A stretch of DNA of 64,000 nt, taken from positions 186,001-250,000 of the forward strand of contig JAZAYU010000013.1 of the NCBI GenBank assembly GCA_038501625.1, read 5' to 3'. This stretch comes from Corbicula japonica (Eukaryota; Mollusca; Bivalvia; Venerida; Cyrenidae). The first letter of the stretch is position 1. Each line of letters begins with the position of its first letter. Both the position numbers and the translations under genes were made by a program. The notes below the pieces were generated by a model, which had not been told where the DNA came from, made no database searches, and saw nothing but the letters and a program-made list of their open reading frames with translations. Shown here piece by piece: positions 10,766 to 25,100 of the stretch.

Positions 10766-11936
10766 GGGCACAGGATTGACACTGTAAAAATAATAATCTA
10801 AAATGAATCATCTAGATCCTGATCAGACTGCAAAAATGTGCAGGCTGATCTGCATCTACACTGGTCAAACATGCATTCTGAGAGTTAAGAGTCAAACAGG
10901 TTCAATGTAGTAATGGTAATGTCAGAATAATCACTATTTCCCTTTATATCAAACTTTTTTACCTAATAAATGACATCATGTTTTGACTTTGCTAAGTACA
11001 GCTAGCAGTTTTTAAGCTGTATAATGCATGCAACAATTGAAATAATAAATAGCTACTAGTGATTTGTTGCAGGATTTATAAAAGGACATTGTTCAGTTGC
11101 ACAGATTTATATCATTCGGGGTTTCACACCTTATGATATATCATTTCACATCTAAACTCAACCCTGCTATTAATTCTGTGACATATCAACAGCTGCTTAT
11201 TATTTCATAATTTTCCAGATAGTTCGCCACGTTATGGCAAGTAATAAAAATATTGCATGAAACATGTAAATGTATTTCCTGGTCTACAAAAAAGATGTAG
11301 AATTAAAATATGCTAATGAATTAAAAATTTAATTATGTACACAAGTGCGGCAAGGCATGCCTTACATCTTAGACATTATATAGACAGCATGAATAAATGC
11401 CCTGAAAAAAATTGATTGTACATCAAAATTTAACACGTTTAAAGATTAGGAAAATGAGTTTAAATGTTTAACCAGGTATGCAAATGTGTCTTAACAAGCT
11501 TCAGTAAACATATGGCTATAACTGAAATAAAATAATCTGTTGGGTTGATGTTACTACAATTCTGCCCGGAAGTCAGTCTTCACAAGATCTTTTTATTCCT
11601 TTACTTCATGTTTAAAGGTTATATCACATGTGCAAACAGTGTAGATCCGTGTCATTTGATCAGGATCTATTTTGTTTGTAACTTGGTCTCATATAACCTA
11701 ATAAATCAAAAAGCAAACAGTGTAGATCCTGATCAGACAGCATGGATGTGTAGGCCAATATAAATCTACATTGTTTTCCCATGCAACTGGTGTAAATTGC
11801 ACTTGTCTAATGAACTCAACTTTTATGACCAACCCATTCAGTTTATTGACTAGAAAGTGAACAGTGTTGACCCAGATAAGACTGCACAAATGTTCCACTG
11901 GATTTGGAACTAAACAACAATGTTTAGGCTGTGCCC

Positions 11937-12072
11937 AAGGTTATAAAACTGAGCACGGAAACCAGTCTCAAATCTCAAGCATCTGATTGGCTGAAATGGT
12001 GACCAGTCGCCATTTCAGCCAATCAGATGCTTGAGATTTGAGACTGGTTTCCATGCTCAGTTTTATAACCTT
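11937..12072. mobile_element. Fold-back MITE, complete palindrome
   Basis: A second copy of the 135-bp family. The arms match over nearly their whole length (AAGGTTATAAAACTGAGCA and its complement), meeting in a short loop near 12003. The higher arm identity suggests a younger copy than the one at 10631. Confidence 0.88.
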
Positions 12073-12775
12073 TAGCCCTGATCTAGGTCAACAATCAATG
12101 CCAACTATAAAACATGATCAGGGTCTGATCCAGGATTTCCAGAATGGTTTGTTTGAGGCAGCCTTAGGGTAGTTAAATAATAATTTCCATTCTTCTTGTC
12201 CAAATCCTAATGAAAATTCAACATTTCTGCCAAAAATTGGGGTACAATTAACCCCAATGAACCCCATCTGGATCCTCCTGATTATGACACGGGCTTATCA
12301 ATAGGTCTTATTGTAGGGCATGCCTTTTCACATGATAATCATTAACACATTATTTTACATGCACATCTAACAAAGCTACTGTGTAACCAGCACTTAATTA
12401 GCACTACCAGTCTACAACTATTCTACATACCAGAGGACTTGCATCCATGTTCTTGTGTTCTCCATGTATCAAGAATAACAGGAACAAGTCTTCAACATTC
12501 ATACGAACCTTGTTTATATGTAAAACACTTGCTGCAGTTTGATCACATTCAGTCACACTTACATAGTCACATCACATCAGTCACACTATGTACACTCTAG
12601 ATGAACACTCAGATTGATGATTAATAATGAAGTTCAATAAATTAACTAAATGATACACTCTAATTAATGTGTCAATGGCTGATGCAAAATGATATGAAGT
12701 AAATGTCTATGATAGCCAAGTATAGCTTGCATCTGCTTGTGACTCTTGTTTACAGTTTAAGAAACATTTAACCGA

Positions 12776-12781
12776 TTTAAT
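12776..12781 (-). terminator. UBE3B: Possible poly(A) signal of UBE3B (ATTAAA)
   Basis: TTTAAT on the plus strand gives ATTAAA on the transcript strand, about 165 bases after the stop codon at 12943. It is the best candidate in the near 3' flank. No cleavage site can be proved. Confidence 0.3.
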
Positions 12782-12942
12782 CCCTCCACAAGTCTATCAC
12801 ACAACATCCCTGATTATAAAGGGTTATGGAATCTGAGGGTAGAGTAACACATCAAACAGTTGGTCAGATCATAGGTATCACTATATATTAATATCACAGT
12901 AAAGCAATCTCCATGGCAACACACAGTTTCCAGGACAACGTT

Positions 12943-13134
12943 TCAAGATAACTCAAATCCTGTGTTCGAATGTATGGCATATTTTAATTTTTCTCGAAGA
13001 GTTGATTTCTTCTGATAGTTTGGAAGTTTGAGTAGGTTGAAACAAGTTGAAGAAGTAGGGAGGCGGCCGACAGGATCACGCCTACGGATGTTGAAAAATC
13101 CCTTCAGGACACTACCCACAGTGTCTCCTGTATC
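12943..13134 (-). CDS. UBE3B: UBE3B exon 28 (residues 1001-1063, stop)
   Basis: The last 192 nt. Contains [16 protein letters not shown] with the catalytic Cys1031, and ends [12 protein letters not shown] before the stop codon. The acceptor is tttcag at 13135-13140. Confidence 0.97.
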   Translation of the reverse strand, partial: DTGDTVGSVLKGFFNIRRRDPVGRLPTSSTCFNLLKLPNYQKKSTLREKLKYAIHSNTGFELS

Positions 13135-16100
13135 CTGAAACACAGATATAGTCCAAACATATAAAGTTTAAAAATTTTGAGATTAATCCATAGTTCCAAT
13201 TTTCAAAGTCTGCATTACATAAATATCTTTCAATTAGTATCTGTGATCTTACATTAAGTGATTTCTGATTTAATTCACAACCTTGAATTTGTATTTAGTA
13301 TTAGTTGTTTTGCTCGGTATTTTGCAAAAAAAGTTATGTTTGTCTGGTGAGCCTAATGTTCCTTGATTTTTGATGAATTATTGTCTGTACTGAATGGAGC
13401 TTTCTGCAAATTGCAATGACTAAGTTTATAAAATGACATCAAGGATCCAGTATCGAAACTTCTTACAAATGAGAGAAAATTTGATGAAATGAAATAATAT
13501 CAAACTAATGAAGATTTTGTTTACAGACAGACGGTTTAACTAATATACTCAGTCTGGGCATTCATGTTTCCAGCACATAATGTATTCAAAGACTTTGTAA
13601 ATGTGTGTACCTGGTCATCACTGACTTCCACACACCTAATTGAGAATGGTGGTTCCAAGTGGGCAAATCCCAACAATGGTGCCTTGGAACAACTTGTCAC
13701 AAACTGAAATACAAGTTCTATTACATGTAGTTGCTGATCTGGTCAAAACTGCATAATATTATAGCTCACAAAATATAGTGTAACATCCCATCCAAATGTT
13801 ATGAAAAATATCTTCTGTAAAAATGAAAAAGAAATTAGCCAATTGGAAATGAATATGAGGGAGACTTCGGAAAAAAAGGCTCCACAACTTTTCCCTCTAC
13901 CGAGCACAAGGAGATTTCACTCTATCTTTCATAATGTATGCTTAAAACCTAGTAAACTCGTCTGTAAAACTGGTAAAACTTCTCCATGTTCTGTCAGTCT
14001 AAGCCGAAGTTGTAAAGTACGCAGTAAACTTCATCCCAATAGTTGTCAAGTCAACTACATGCTACTTCAGTGGGCTTTTCGAACATTCCGAATCTTTCAC
14101 TCATATATTACCAACACTTTTACTGATCATGTGATGCTGAAAAGGTCTTAAATAAAGTGACAGGAATTACCTTAAGAAATGCTGCTCGGTCTGCCTGGTT
14201 GAAATCTTTCTCCAGAACATCCCACAGCCAGTTGATAACCTTGTGGTTGTTATGGTAACCACCATAGTATTGTGTATGTTTCCTGAAAATATCAACAGTC
14301 AATAAGACAGAGGTTACAGATCTATCTCTGCCAAAGATCATAAAACTCAATCTGGAGATCAGTCTCAAATCTCAAGGATCTGATTGGCTGAAGATCCTTG
14401 AGATTTGAGACTGATCTCAAATCTTAGTTTTATGATCTTGCGCCCTGGTCATCTCTGAGTTTTCAACTTTATTAAATACACTCAGCAAGAAAAGAAACTC
14501 GGCACTTTATGAAACTGACAAATATGTTATATACATACAAAATATGTATTTTCATACCCTTCCCAAAACACTAACAGCTGTAACACTTGTTTCATGCACA
14601 AGAAATATCAAAATGCATTGATAAATTCAAAATACCTTCATTTTTTTATTTCAAACAACAATTCACACAGCTTGTCGATCTGATTCTGGAAAATCTGGTC
14701 TAATATGCAGTGTCTTTCTTTTTTTGTTGAATCTATACCAGTCTGATTAGGTCCCAGTCAGAAACATATGTGTGAAAACATATTCTATCAGATTTCAAAT
14801 CTTCAACAATTGGTATGGTGTAATCTATGACTGTCTGTCTGTCTTCAAGGTACAATTGAGATAAGTTTGTTTACCTCAGATCAGAGATATCCATATCTGC
14901 AGTGTCACCAGATATCAACTTCTGTAACTCTGGTGAAGAGAACATGGCCAGCCACTCAGGGTTCACAACGGACTTGAATCCTTTAATGAAAGCTAAAGTC
15001 TGTTCACGGATCTGTCTGTACATGCGGAAGTGAGCCATCAGGTGAACATAACGGATCCTGGAAATACGTAAATACAAGCTTTTTCTATGGTTTTCAAGAA
15101 GCCATTTTACACACAAGTTTTTAGGCATTTAACAATAACAAGCACAGTATTCTTTATTCAAATACTTTAATAAGAATAAGTTAAACATATTTTAACAGGG
15201 GAAAAATTGTCATTCATTGTCATTGATACTGCCTTTTTTATTACAGCAGACAAGCCTTAATATGGAATCTTGTTAGAGATGAAGTTTCAAACTATAAGAT
15301 AAATGTAAAAGTGTTGGAAAATATCAATTTAAGTTTAAATATTCCGAGCTGTATAAAGGATTGCTTTCTTTAATGTTAAACTTTTATCTACCATTTGGTG
15401 ACCGTTAAACTTGCTGAATCAAATTCCTTCACTTCAATGTCACATAATGAATAGTCAATAAAAATCCACCATGTGATCAAAGTGCAGACAAAAACATTTA
15501 ACCATTGCATATAAGAACATAACAAGATACGCTTCTTGTAACAGGACAGATTCAATGCTTTCCACATATAGTTCCATTTCTTGTATTGACTGGACAACTT
15601 GTCTTACCTGTTTTCATTGTTGACAGTGATGGCCCTTCCCAATATGAACCAGTTTTGGTATCACTGGTTGTCCAAAGATGTCCTTATCATGACAGAAAGT
15701 CAGGATTGGGGAAGATGTCTTACCTGTTTTCATTGTTGACAGTGATAGCCTTGCCTCCAGGGACCAGTTCATGTGTCTCCAGTCGTCCCATTATGTCCTC
15801 ATCATAACAGAAGGTCAGGTCAAGGTCACTCACATCTCCTTCGTAGTGCTGACAGAACAGATTGAAAATTTGCAACATATAATGACAGCATGCAAGAGAT
15901 AATTAAAATATACAGTCATAAAGTAAAACATATACCTGTGCAAAATTACAGGTGATTTACAACTTGATATGGAAATGAATCCACAAAAAGTTTATTACTT
16001 TGCTTTATGATTAAAACTTCAGAAGTAGACAGCTGTGTAACATACTGGTAATTTCCATTCTTTATTTAAAAGCTACACAAAAATAATAATTTAGAAGTAT

Positions 16101-19100
16101 GTTTATATTTTTATAAGCCATAACATCGAGCGAAGAGAATTAGGATTTTGACCAGTTATGGGTTAGAATTTTCTTTGGATATGTCATTTGTTGATATTCT
16201 CCCTGTCGAAAAATTAGAATTATGGTTTTGTTTGTTTTTTAATAACAGTAAGAAAGTTACCTTGGTATAACTGAGGTTCTTGGCAAGATCTGGGTCTAGG
16301 GACGGTAGTTCATCTAGTGAGCTGTAGGTGGAGCTAGAGCTGTGACCCAGGATCTGCGTCAGGAAGAATGGGGCAAACGGTACCTCAACTATTATACCCT
16401 GAAATACACAGATATCCATGCATTAAAATCTTTGCATCTACAAAACTAAAAATTATACTTATCATGTTGAAATTTGAAAAAATCAAATAAAATTTGTAGC
16501 AAAATTTAAACTCTGATCTGTTTAAGAAACCGACTTTTGTATTTCAACTGGTATTTTCAAACTGCAGGGCACTAGACAACTTTTGGGGAAAGGTACCCAT
16601 ACCTTTATGAAGGGGAATTTTGCATCATTTAAAGACCCAATGATAAAAAGGGGGAATTTTAAGTCATATAAGCATGTTTTGACTTTGAAAAGTCACACTT
16701 ATCCACAACACTGTGTTCTACCTCTGATTATAATAGCTAGTATATTTTGTCACTAAACACATACAAATAAAACAATTTATCAACCAAGTGCATTTTTGGG
16801 AGTCACTTTCTTAGATTTTTACGAGAATTTTTCTGAGATAGGGGAAAAAACATACAATTTTGCGAGGGGAATGGGGCCCATATTCTGCCCCAAAAATAGC
16901 CAAACAAGAGCCTTGAACTGAGTACACTGCAGACTCTTTATAACGCGGTATAGCGGGTCCATCATCCCGACCGCGTTAATAAGTGAATCCGCGTTATATT
17001 TTCCCGCGCAAAATACCTGTCCCAATTTTCCCGCGAAAAAATACATGACCCGATTTTCCCGCGCAAATATACTACCTAATGCACAACTAACAAGATTATG
17101 CATAATTCTACGTAACTAACGTCATAATTCCCCACACTGTACTCGACAAATAATATTTCTTACAAGACATACAATTATCAAATTTCAAATAAAATAAGCA
17201 AAACGGCAAGAGACTGACTAATAACACCAAGATCAAAATCGTATAGGCCTTGAATTTTTTTAAAGGAATTGCAACCATATATCTAGTTTGTTTAGATGCA
17301 TGCAGAAATTTTAATTATTTTATGACACAAACTCTCACATTTACGAACGTAAATGTAAAATAAATATTAAAACACTAACCATCGTGAACATATTCCATAA
17401 TTTATAAATTACATCCTAATTTTATCTCCAGTCATATTTCAGTATTGTTGCATCATCAACTAAATTAAACCAGCTAAAACAAATGACAAATGTCACTATA
17501 CACTTCTTGTAGATCAAACGATTTTATAGCAGAGCCGACAAAATATCACAGTCTCGATACGAGTCGACATTTTCTTTGAAGTCGCATTTCATTGACAGAT
17601 ATTATGGCTGTTTATCTCACAGGGGCTCGTCATATGATGGGTTTTATTTTTATAGCTAAATAACACTAAACTGAAGCATTTTCTAAAAAAATTTGGGTCC
17701 CTGTGGTTTACCTTCATAGTCAAAATATGCAACCTCCATGAAATTAACAGGAAGGCGGATCAAAGCAAAATGTACATCAATGAACTACCGACAAGTTTTA
17801 AAACATGACTGGGAATAATTTTTTGTTTCTTTCTGAATTGTGCAGATTATGTGATAATTATAGAGACAATCGAATTAAGTAATGGATCAATGATAAAATT
17901 AAACAGTAAGTATGCATTCACAAGTTTGCCCAGGGCTGTTATCTGTCACAGGGAAAGGTGTTAAAACACGGTTGTTTTAGGAAAAAAATGTGTGCGTCAT
18001 TTGTGTACATGTTACAATTGTTACTTCTGGTTTCAATTTATTTGCCGTTTTACGATCAAAAATGAATTCCGGTTTAGATTTTTTGCCGTTTTATGGTAAA
18101 AAAATGGACTTAGAAAAAAATAGGGGATCCACTGGAAGACCGCGTTATAAATGATCGCGGATCTAAACGAACCGCGTTATAAAGAGTCCGCAGTGTATGT
18201 AAATATAATTCTTTCTGCCTCCTCCTTAAACTTGATTAATGACATACTTATGGTATTGGATCTACACTGTTCACTTATAGATTTATTAGGTTACTTCTGA
18301 CAAAGAAGCAACCAGTTTTGATCAAGGTCAGAAAGCATGGGTGTTCTGGCTGATCTGCTAAACAAGTAGCAGTAGCACACACAATAAAACCTATGGAATA
18401 AAGAGATATATTACAAGTATCAACATAATGTGCCATACCTCATAGACAGCCTTTGCAAGCATTTTACCAACAAACTCAAACAGGAACAGGTGGTTCTCCT
18501 GAATGTACGAGGTTGAAGATGGATAGAGTTTCTGCTCACTTGTTACCTATAACAAATTAAACAGGCAATCAAAACAAAGTTGTAACCTGTTACAAACCAT
18601 CAGCTTTTAAAATTATTACAAATGTGCATGTTTAATAACTGTGGTATCATTATATTTAGCGATGGCTTAATTTTCGCGTATTTCGCGCTCGGGCCAGTAC
18701 GCAAATTTAAACCCTAAGCTAAAATTTAACCAAAAAGTTTCACATACGTATCCAAAACGTGCTATATCCGAATGGACCTACACTTTATGTATTGTTGCCC
18801 GTCTTGCAATTCGACATAAATTAGAAGTATCGAATAATTTTGTTAAGAAAGAAAATAAAATTAGTTATAACTGTCGAATTTCTTTTGGAATATGTTTAAT
18901 GTTACTTCAAAATTTGAACGACAATTTAGTCCGCACATTTAGGTCAAGTCACGTTTTACCGCACAGTATCGTTGTCATCTCAATTTAAATTTATCAACAC
19001 TTTTTTGAGTAACTGTTTCGCAATAAATTGACACTTTAGACCATAAACGGGTACGAAATTTAACATGCCAATTATGATATGAATGGTCCAAATAGATGGA

Positions 19101-22100
19101 TCAAACGGGTCGCGTGTCAATTAGCGGGGCCGAATAAACAGTGGTAATTGACAGGGGGCCAACTGACACATGATTACCTCGCGTGTTTAAATAAGCAATA
19201 GGTATTGATAACGGGTCGGTCAAATATCGATAATAATATTTTTTTTTTTTTGAAAATTGGATTTGCGCGAATTTACGTCCGCGCGAAACAGTCTTTTTCG
19301 GCGATTGCGCGAAATTTCGTGCCAGGGAAATTAAATGATAACACAGTATATTTCTGTCAGTCCTGTATTATGGCTGCATATTGAAAAAAATTCTAACAAT
19401 AATTCTACCAGTGCAAAAGGTAAGTCTGCACCACTTGGTAGAGTAAAGTGAAATAATTGGATCAATATAAGAGAAACACTGCCCTACAGCTGCAGATCAA
19501 CAAGATTATATATGTAGACATCAAAATTGTTCATAAATAATAGTGATTAAATGCAATAAATAAATTTTCTCTGTAGATTCTGATCAAGTAATGTATTACA
19601 CTTGTTTTTTTGCTTTTATGAGCTCACAGTTAGCTATCATAGCCTGTCATAATAAATAACTCATAAGTAAGATACAAAGTATATTTATGCATACCTTGAA
19701 CAGATTCAAGGATGGGTCAAACACTTTGGTAATGGTCTCTTCCAAGAACTCTTTGAAGACACCATCTTGGTCAATTCCAGCCTCATCCAGGCCTTGTTCA
19801 TTGATAAAGCGGACTCGGATCACACCCTTGATGGCCCGTGGTGGCAACTGGGCTAGCTGTCTGTAACCATCCTAACAGAAAAAATCCTCCCCATTAGCTA
19901 TCATCAATTAAAGAATTCATTAGGCAAAAAGATGTTCCTAAACATCCTACACTTACACAGACACTATGTCTTCTTGACCAGTACATTAAACCTGCTCATG
20001 TATTATAAACCCTGTTACTCCATATATATGAGTTTTATCAAATCAGTGCCAACATTGTGGATCTAGATCAGCTGCCACATCAATGCCATATGTTCTGGAT
20101 CTATACTGTGGCCTATTGGTCAGAAATAACCCAATGAATCTAAATGCACACAGTGCAGATCCTGATCAGACAGCAAGAGTGTGCCAGAAGACCTGAATGT
20201 AAACAGTTTGCCCATGGATAAAAACCATATTCCATGAAATAAAGAGTTAATCAGCATTTCTTCAAGCAGTTGCAATAAGATTCTTAGGTTAAAAAATGGA
20301 TAATGTTTAACATTCTTATTATGTTAGAACATCTGTTCACAAGACAGTGTAAAGCTAGAAGCTAGAACACTTATTAATTTCATTCAGTTCATGAAGTAAT
20401 TTTAATAATCATCCTTGTTACAGGGACAATCTATGTAGTTACCTCGACAATCCTGCTTCTGTGTACGGTTATTAAAGTAGACTGTGGTGTAGCACTCACA
20501 GACTCACACAGACCCAGAATCTCCCGCTCCTTCTGTACATTCTTACGGAATATCTTCACTCTCTGTAACACAACAAGGGCACTGCAAGCCTTGTATACAT
20601 ACATAGGAAGGTAGAAATATGTCTAATAAAGTTATTATTATGTTGTATAGGAAAATAAAATCCCATAATGTATGATTTCTTTGGTCATCTGTCCAATCTG
20701 AGAACTACAAAAACTATTCAACACTTTTGCAATATAGCAATTCTGAATCTTGTTGATACTAAACATTATTTACCCTCGATTAAAGACAGCAGATCTACTT
20801 ATAAACAATTCCTTAAATAATTGTTCTGGCTAAGTTGCTCAGTTTACACTCATGAAATGTATGAGTAAATACAGTAGCTTTGTCATAAAAATCTCCAAAA
20901 ACCCAACCAAGGGAAGCATCAATATAAATGCTACAGAAACACTGTAGCATTAAAAAGTTACATGTCAGAAATATTAAGCATATATACTACCCACCTCTGC
21001 GAAAGGAAGCCATCTATGGGAAGCATCAATTTTTATTATTGCTTAAGGAACATGTCTGGTAATTAATGGTAACAGGAACATACACTACCCACCTCTGAGA
21101 AAGGAATGATGTGGGGGATTTTTTGCATGATGAACTGTACCATCTTCCTGCCTTTTTCAAGTTCTTCAATGAAGCCTCTTGGTTTGACATCTCTGCAATA
21201 TAAAATGTTTATATACCGTAGTTATAAACTAAATTTCAAATGCAATGAACCTTTGTTTACCAGTAATGTGTTCAAAGAAGTAAATTCAATGAAGTTTTGA
21301 TTCAGCAAATATTGCACTTTAACGGAACTGCCAAGATAGACAATGCACTGAAAAAGATGATGATTAAATAAACAGGAAACACTAGCTCTTAGTCAGTCAG
21401 TTAGTCAGTTTTCAGGCTTCAGGCTGAACTCAGTTTGGCCCTTCAGTTTGTAGACTGGTCAGAACACATGTTTAAATCTGAGGCCTTGAGCTTTCCAAGT
21501 TGAGAGAAGGGTTTAAACAATACAGTTTTGACTACAACCTCTGCTTACAGTCTTTCCAATATTCAACAAGAGTGCAGTTCTATGAAATTATTTCTACACA
21601 TTCAGAGCTCGACATCACAGATCTGTTATTTAAACCGACGGCAAGATCATCATGTGATTACCATTATCATCATGTGATTTCAGAGATCATCATTATGTGT
21701 ACACCCAGCAAGTTATTCTATATCATGTGATACTCAGGTTAATGTGTACAACAGTAATTTATTCTTATCATCATGTGATACCAAAGTTCATAATGTGATA
21801 AGCAGGTTCATCATGTAATAAGCAAGTTCATCGTGTAATATGCAAGTTCATCATGTAATAAGCAAGTTCATCATGTAATAAAGTTCATCATGTAATAAGC
21901 AAGTTCATCATGTAATAAGCAAGTTCATCATGTAATAAGCAAGTTCATCATGTAATAAGCAAGTTCATCATGTAATCAGCAAGTTCATCATGTAATCAGC
22001 AAGTTCATCATGTAATAAGCAAGTTCATCATGTAATCAGCAAGTTCATCATGTAACAAGCAAGTTCATCATGTAATAAGCAAGTTCATCATGTAATAAGC

Positions 22101-25100
22101 AAGTTCATCATATAATAAGCAAGTTCATCATGTAATAAGCAAGTTCATCGTGTGATAGAAAGCCTATCACGTGATAACCAAGTTCATCATGATCCAATTT
22201 TGAGATAAGTAAGTCCAAGTTCAAGGCAAGCCTATCACGTGATACAAAAGTTCATCAAGTAATAGCTAAGTTCATCATATGATACCAAAGTACACCATGT
22301 AATTCCAAAATTCATCATGTGATTATCAAGTTTATAATGTGATGCCTTTGAATCAGCAAGAACATAACCTGATAATCTAAGAGTGACACTACTTTCTTAC
22401 CTGATAAGCCAGTGGTCTGGTGGAGTGTAGCTCCTACGACTGTCATGCTCGTACAATATCATTAACAAACCCCTTGCTGCATTAAACAAATCACTGTTGC
22501 TTGCTGTATTTATTGCTGTAAGTAATTAAATATTTATTGTTATTGATGTCAAATAAGATTTTAATTAAACTTTGCTTTAAGGTAGAAGATATATGCAAGG
22601 TAAGTTAAAACAAGCTTTAAACAACATAGGTCACAATATACATACGGAGAAAAGCAAGATCATTTAGAAGTATGACATTGGTATTATTGATAAATCCATC
22701 ACATCTCTTTGTTATTTGTATGTCTTTAAGAAGCTGGCATTGTATATACAATCTACCTTCTCTTGTGATAAGTACAGACCTAAACAGCAAATCTATACAG
22801 TTTAATCAGTGTATACACTTCTAACTTTTAGTCAAAACATGGCTGTGAACTGTAAATAGACCAAAGGTCAAGACCATTAAACAAACATATCTGGCTAAGG
22901 TATACAATGTGACTTACACAGAAGCCCTCCCCAGAGTATTCTGAATACAAACAAGTTGAGGAATTCACTCATCTTTATGTAGTCTTCTACCTTAAATATC
23001 TTCTGGTGTTCAAACATTTCTATGTGATCCAATGTACTGAAATATACATAGCAGAAACAACACTGACCAAGAGCAATAACAGAAAATCCATATGAAAAGG
23101 GGGCATAACCATAAGAAATATTTGTAGAAGAGTTATTGGCCTTGCTTAAAATGATGTAAATTATGATGGTTAAAATGAATTTAAAATTTTAAGTTCATAA
23201 CTTTATCAGTTTTGAGGTTGTGGATTTCAAATGGAGTTGGAGAGCTCATAAAACTTACAAGTACCCAAGTTCATAAAACTAACCTTGAGACCAGTCTCAA
23301 ATCTCAAGCATTTGAATGGCTGAAACAGAGACATGCGGCTCACACAACTTACCAGATGTAGGTGGATGCTGTCTCACAGAACAAGGTAAGGAGACTGAAC
23401 ACAGGGTGGATTGTGCTCTCAGGGGTCTGTTGTAAAATATCCATGAACACCTTGAGTCCACAACATGGTCCCAGGTCACACAGGAACCGCCACAAGATGG
23501 GCAGTAGAATCTCATTATAGCTTAAACCTGCAACAATAACAAATATAAAAATATCAAACATGAAACAACACAAAATCTGGTATGTCCTTTACATTAACCT
23601 TTTTTTTATTGAAAAAAAAAGTTTATTAACCCTCTACTTACATATAATATATTATACCCGGTTTTTTTGCATATGCAACCAGTGTAGATCCAGATTAGCT
23701 GGCAAATCTGTCCTGTCTGATCAGGATCTGCACTGTTTGCATTTAGGTCAGAAATAATCTAATAAATCAAAGCGAATAGATGTGCCAGCTGATCTGGATC
23801 TACACTGTTTGCCCATGCCTTAAATGCACAAAACTAGAATGCGTCCTTGGACACTGATGCCCCCACAGCTGCAACATAATTTTTAATAACAAAGGGCCAT
23901 AACTCTGGTAAAAAAGGTCGCAGGAAAAATCCTTTCTTTATGATTATGTACACATCCTGCTTGATCATCTGTGCAAGTTTGAAAGAAATCCGCCATATAG
24001 TTTAGGAGGAGTTGATGCCACAAGATTTGGGGACGTACGTACGGACGTATGGACGGACAGACGAGTGCAACTTTGTGGGGGCATAAAAATATGGAGGAAA
24101 GGATTAACTCTTTAAGCTAAACTCATGCTTGATATCATCATCATCCTTGTTAAAAGATTTTCAAGTATGGAAATAATGCCGAATTATACTTCTATTTATG
24201 ATAAAATTGCTGGCATGGTAGTTTTTATCATTGTTAAGAAGCAAGGCCACAGACAAAAATAAATGGAATGCAATAACCTTAGCACATAAAAAACATTCTA
24301 CGTTTTTTTCCAATCTCAGTACATGTACACTGTATTAAAACAAAAGTAAACAATATTTATAACTGTTATTTTTACTCTCAAATACATTTTCAAAGCAACA
24401 TGGCACTGCTAATAAATGCTACATGTTTCTTTAAAGGGGTATACTATTAACAAGTTCAATAGTATTGTGAATCTGAATTTTAAAAAATTTATTCAATCTG
24501 AAAGTATCTTCAATATAATAATCTTATTAAAAGCATTAAATCTTGATGACAATAGTATATATTCCCATTCTAGGACTCTGTGAAAGTAGTCATAGCAGTG
24601 TGATATATGTAAAGCACCATTACAACATTGGGCTTATATCCTATGAGCTCAGTGTAGACCCAGATCAGCCTGTGCATCTGCAGGGTCTACACTGTTTGCC
24701 AATCTAAAAACAGTTTACAACCTTTTTTGACCTTTCAAGTTCATAATTTGATCAGGATCTATACTTGTGGCTTATATTTAAGTAAATTAACCCCAGATTT
24801 TGTCATGATGCATCACATATAAAAAATGGAAGACATGTTGACTTACCACTGACAATATCCAGGCGGAGCTGCGACAATGTATTCATGGCACACTGGTACA
24901 GAGCACATGGTAGACATGTTGACTGAGCAACCGTACTACCCAGCTTGATTTTTGTTACTGCATTCTTTGAAGATGCCTTATCTAAAGCCTTCTTTATTAT
25001 GCCTGAATGAAAATAGTGAATGTTTAATATTGCATCTGAGAGTATGCAATAAAGTTAACACTTCAAGGTAATGATTAAAAGTGTTGAAAATTGTTTGGGC

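Larger units (their letters stand above)
9803..12942. other. Non-coding flank downstream of UBE3B
   Basis: No gene seen. It holds two complete fold-back MITEs (entered separately). It also holds dispersed pieces of the MITE carrying GTAGATCCAGATCAGCC-type sequence (about 10560-10620, 10810-10865, 11620-11780). A further short repeat (11095-11215) reappears at about 54618-54725 inside PARP4. Confidence 0.7.

Noticed and set aside
13801..14151. 116-codon plus-strand frame antisense to UBE3B introns
   Set aside because: No motif, no splice context, and it lies between exons of a well-supported gene on the other strand.
15586..15807. 73-codon plus-strand frame across the exon 24 duplication
   Set aside because: It is antisense to exon 24 and its copy; the repeat makes it look self-similar.
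21106..21300. Plus-strand frame over UBE3B exon 19
   Set aside because: Antisense shadow of the exon; the minus-strand reading is the conserved one.
21757..22165. CRISPR-like regular repeat
   Set aside because: 20-bp units are directly adjacent with no unique spacers, inside an intron of an animal gene. It is a minisatellite.
23297..23573. Two overlapping minus-strand frames at exon 16
   Set aside because: One is the true exon frame extended into the introns and the other is an out-of-frame reading; only 23353-23527 is coding.
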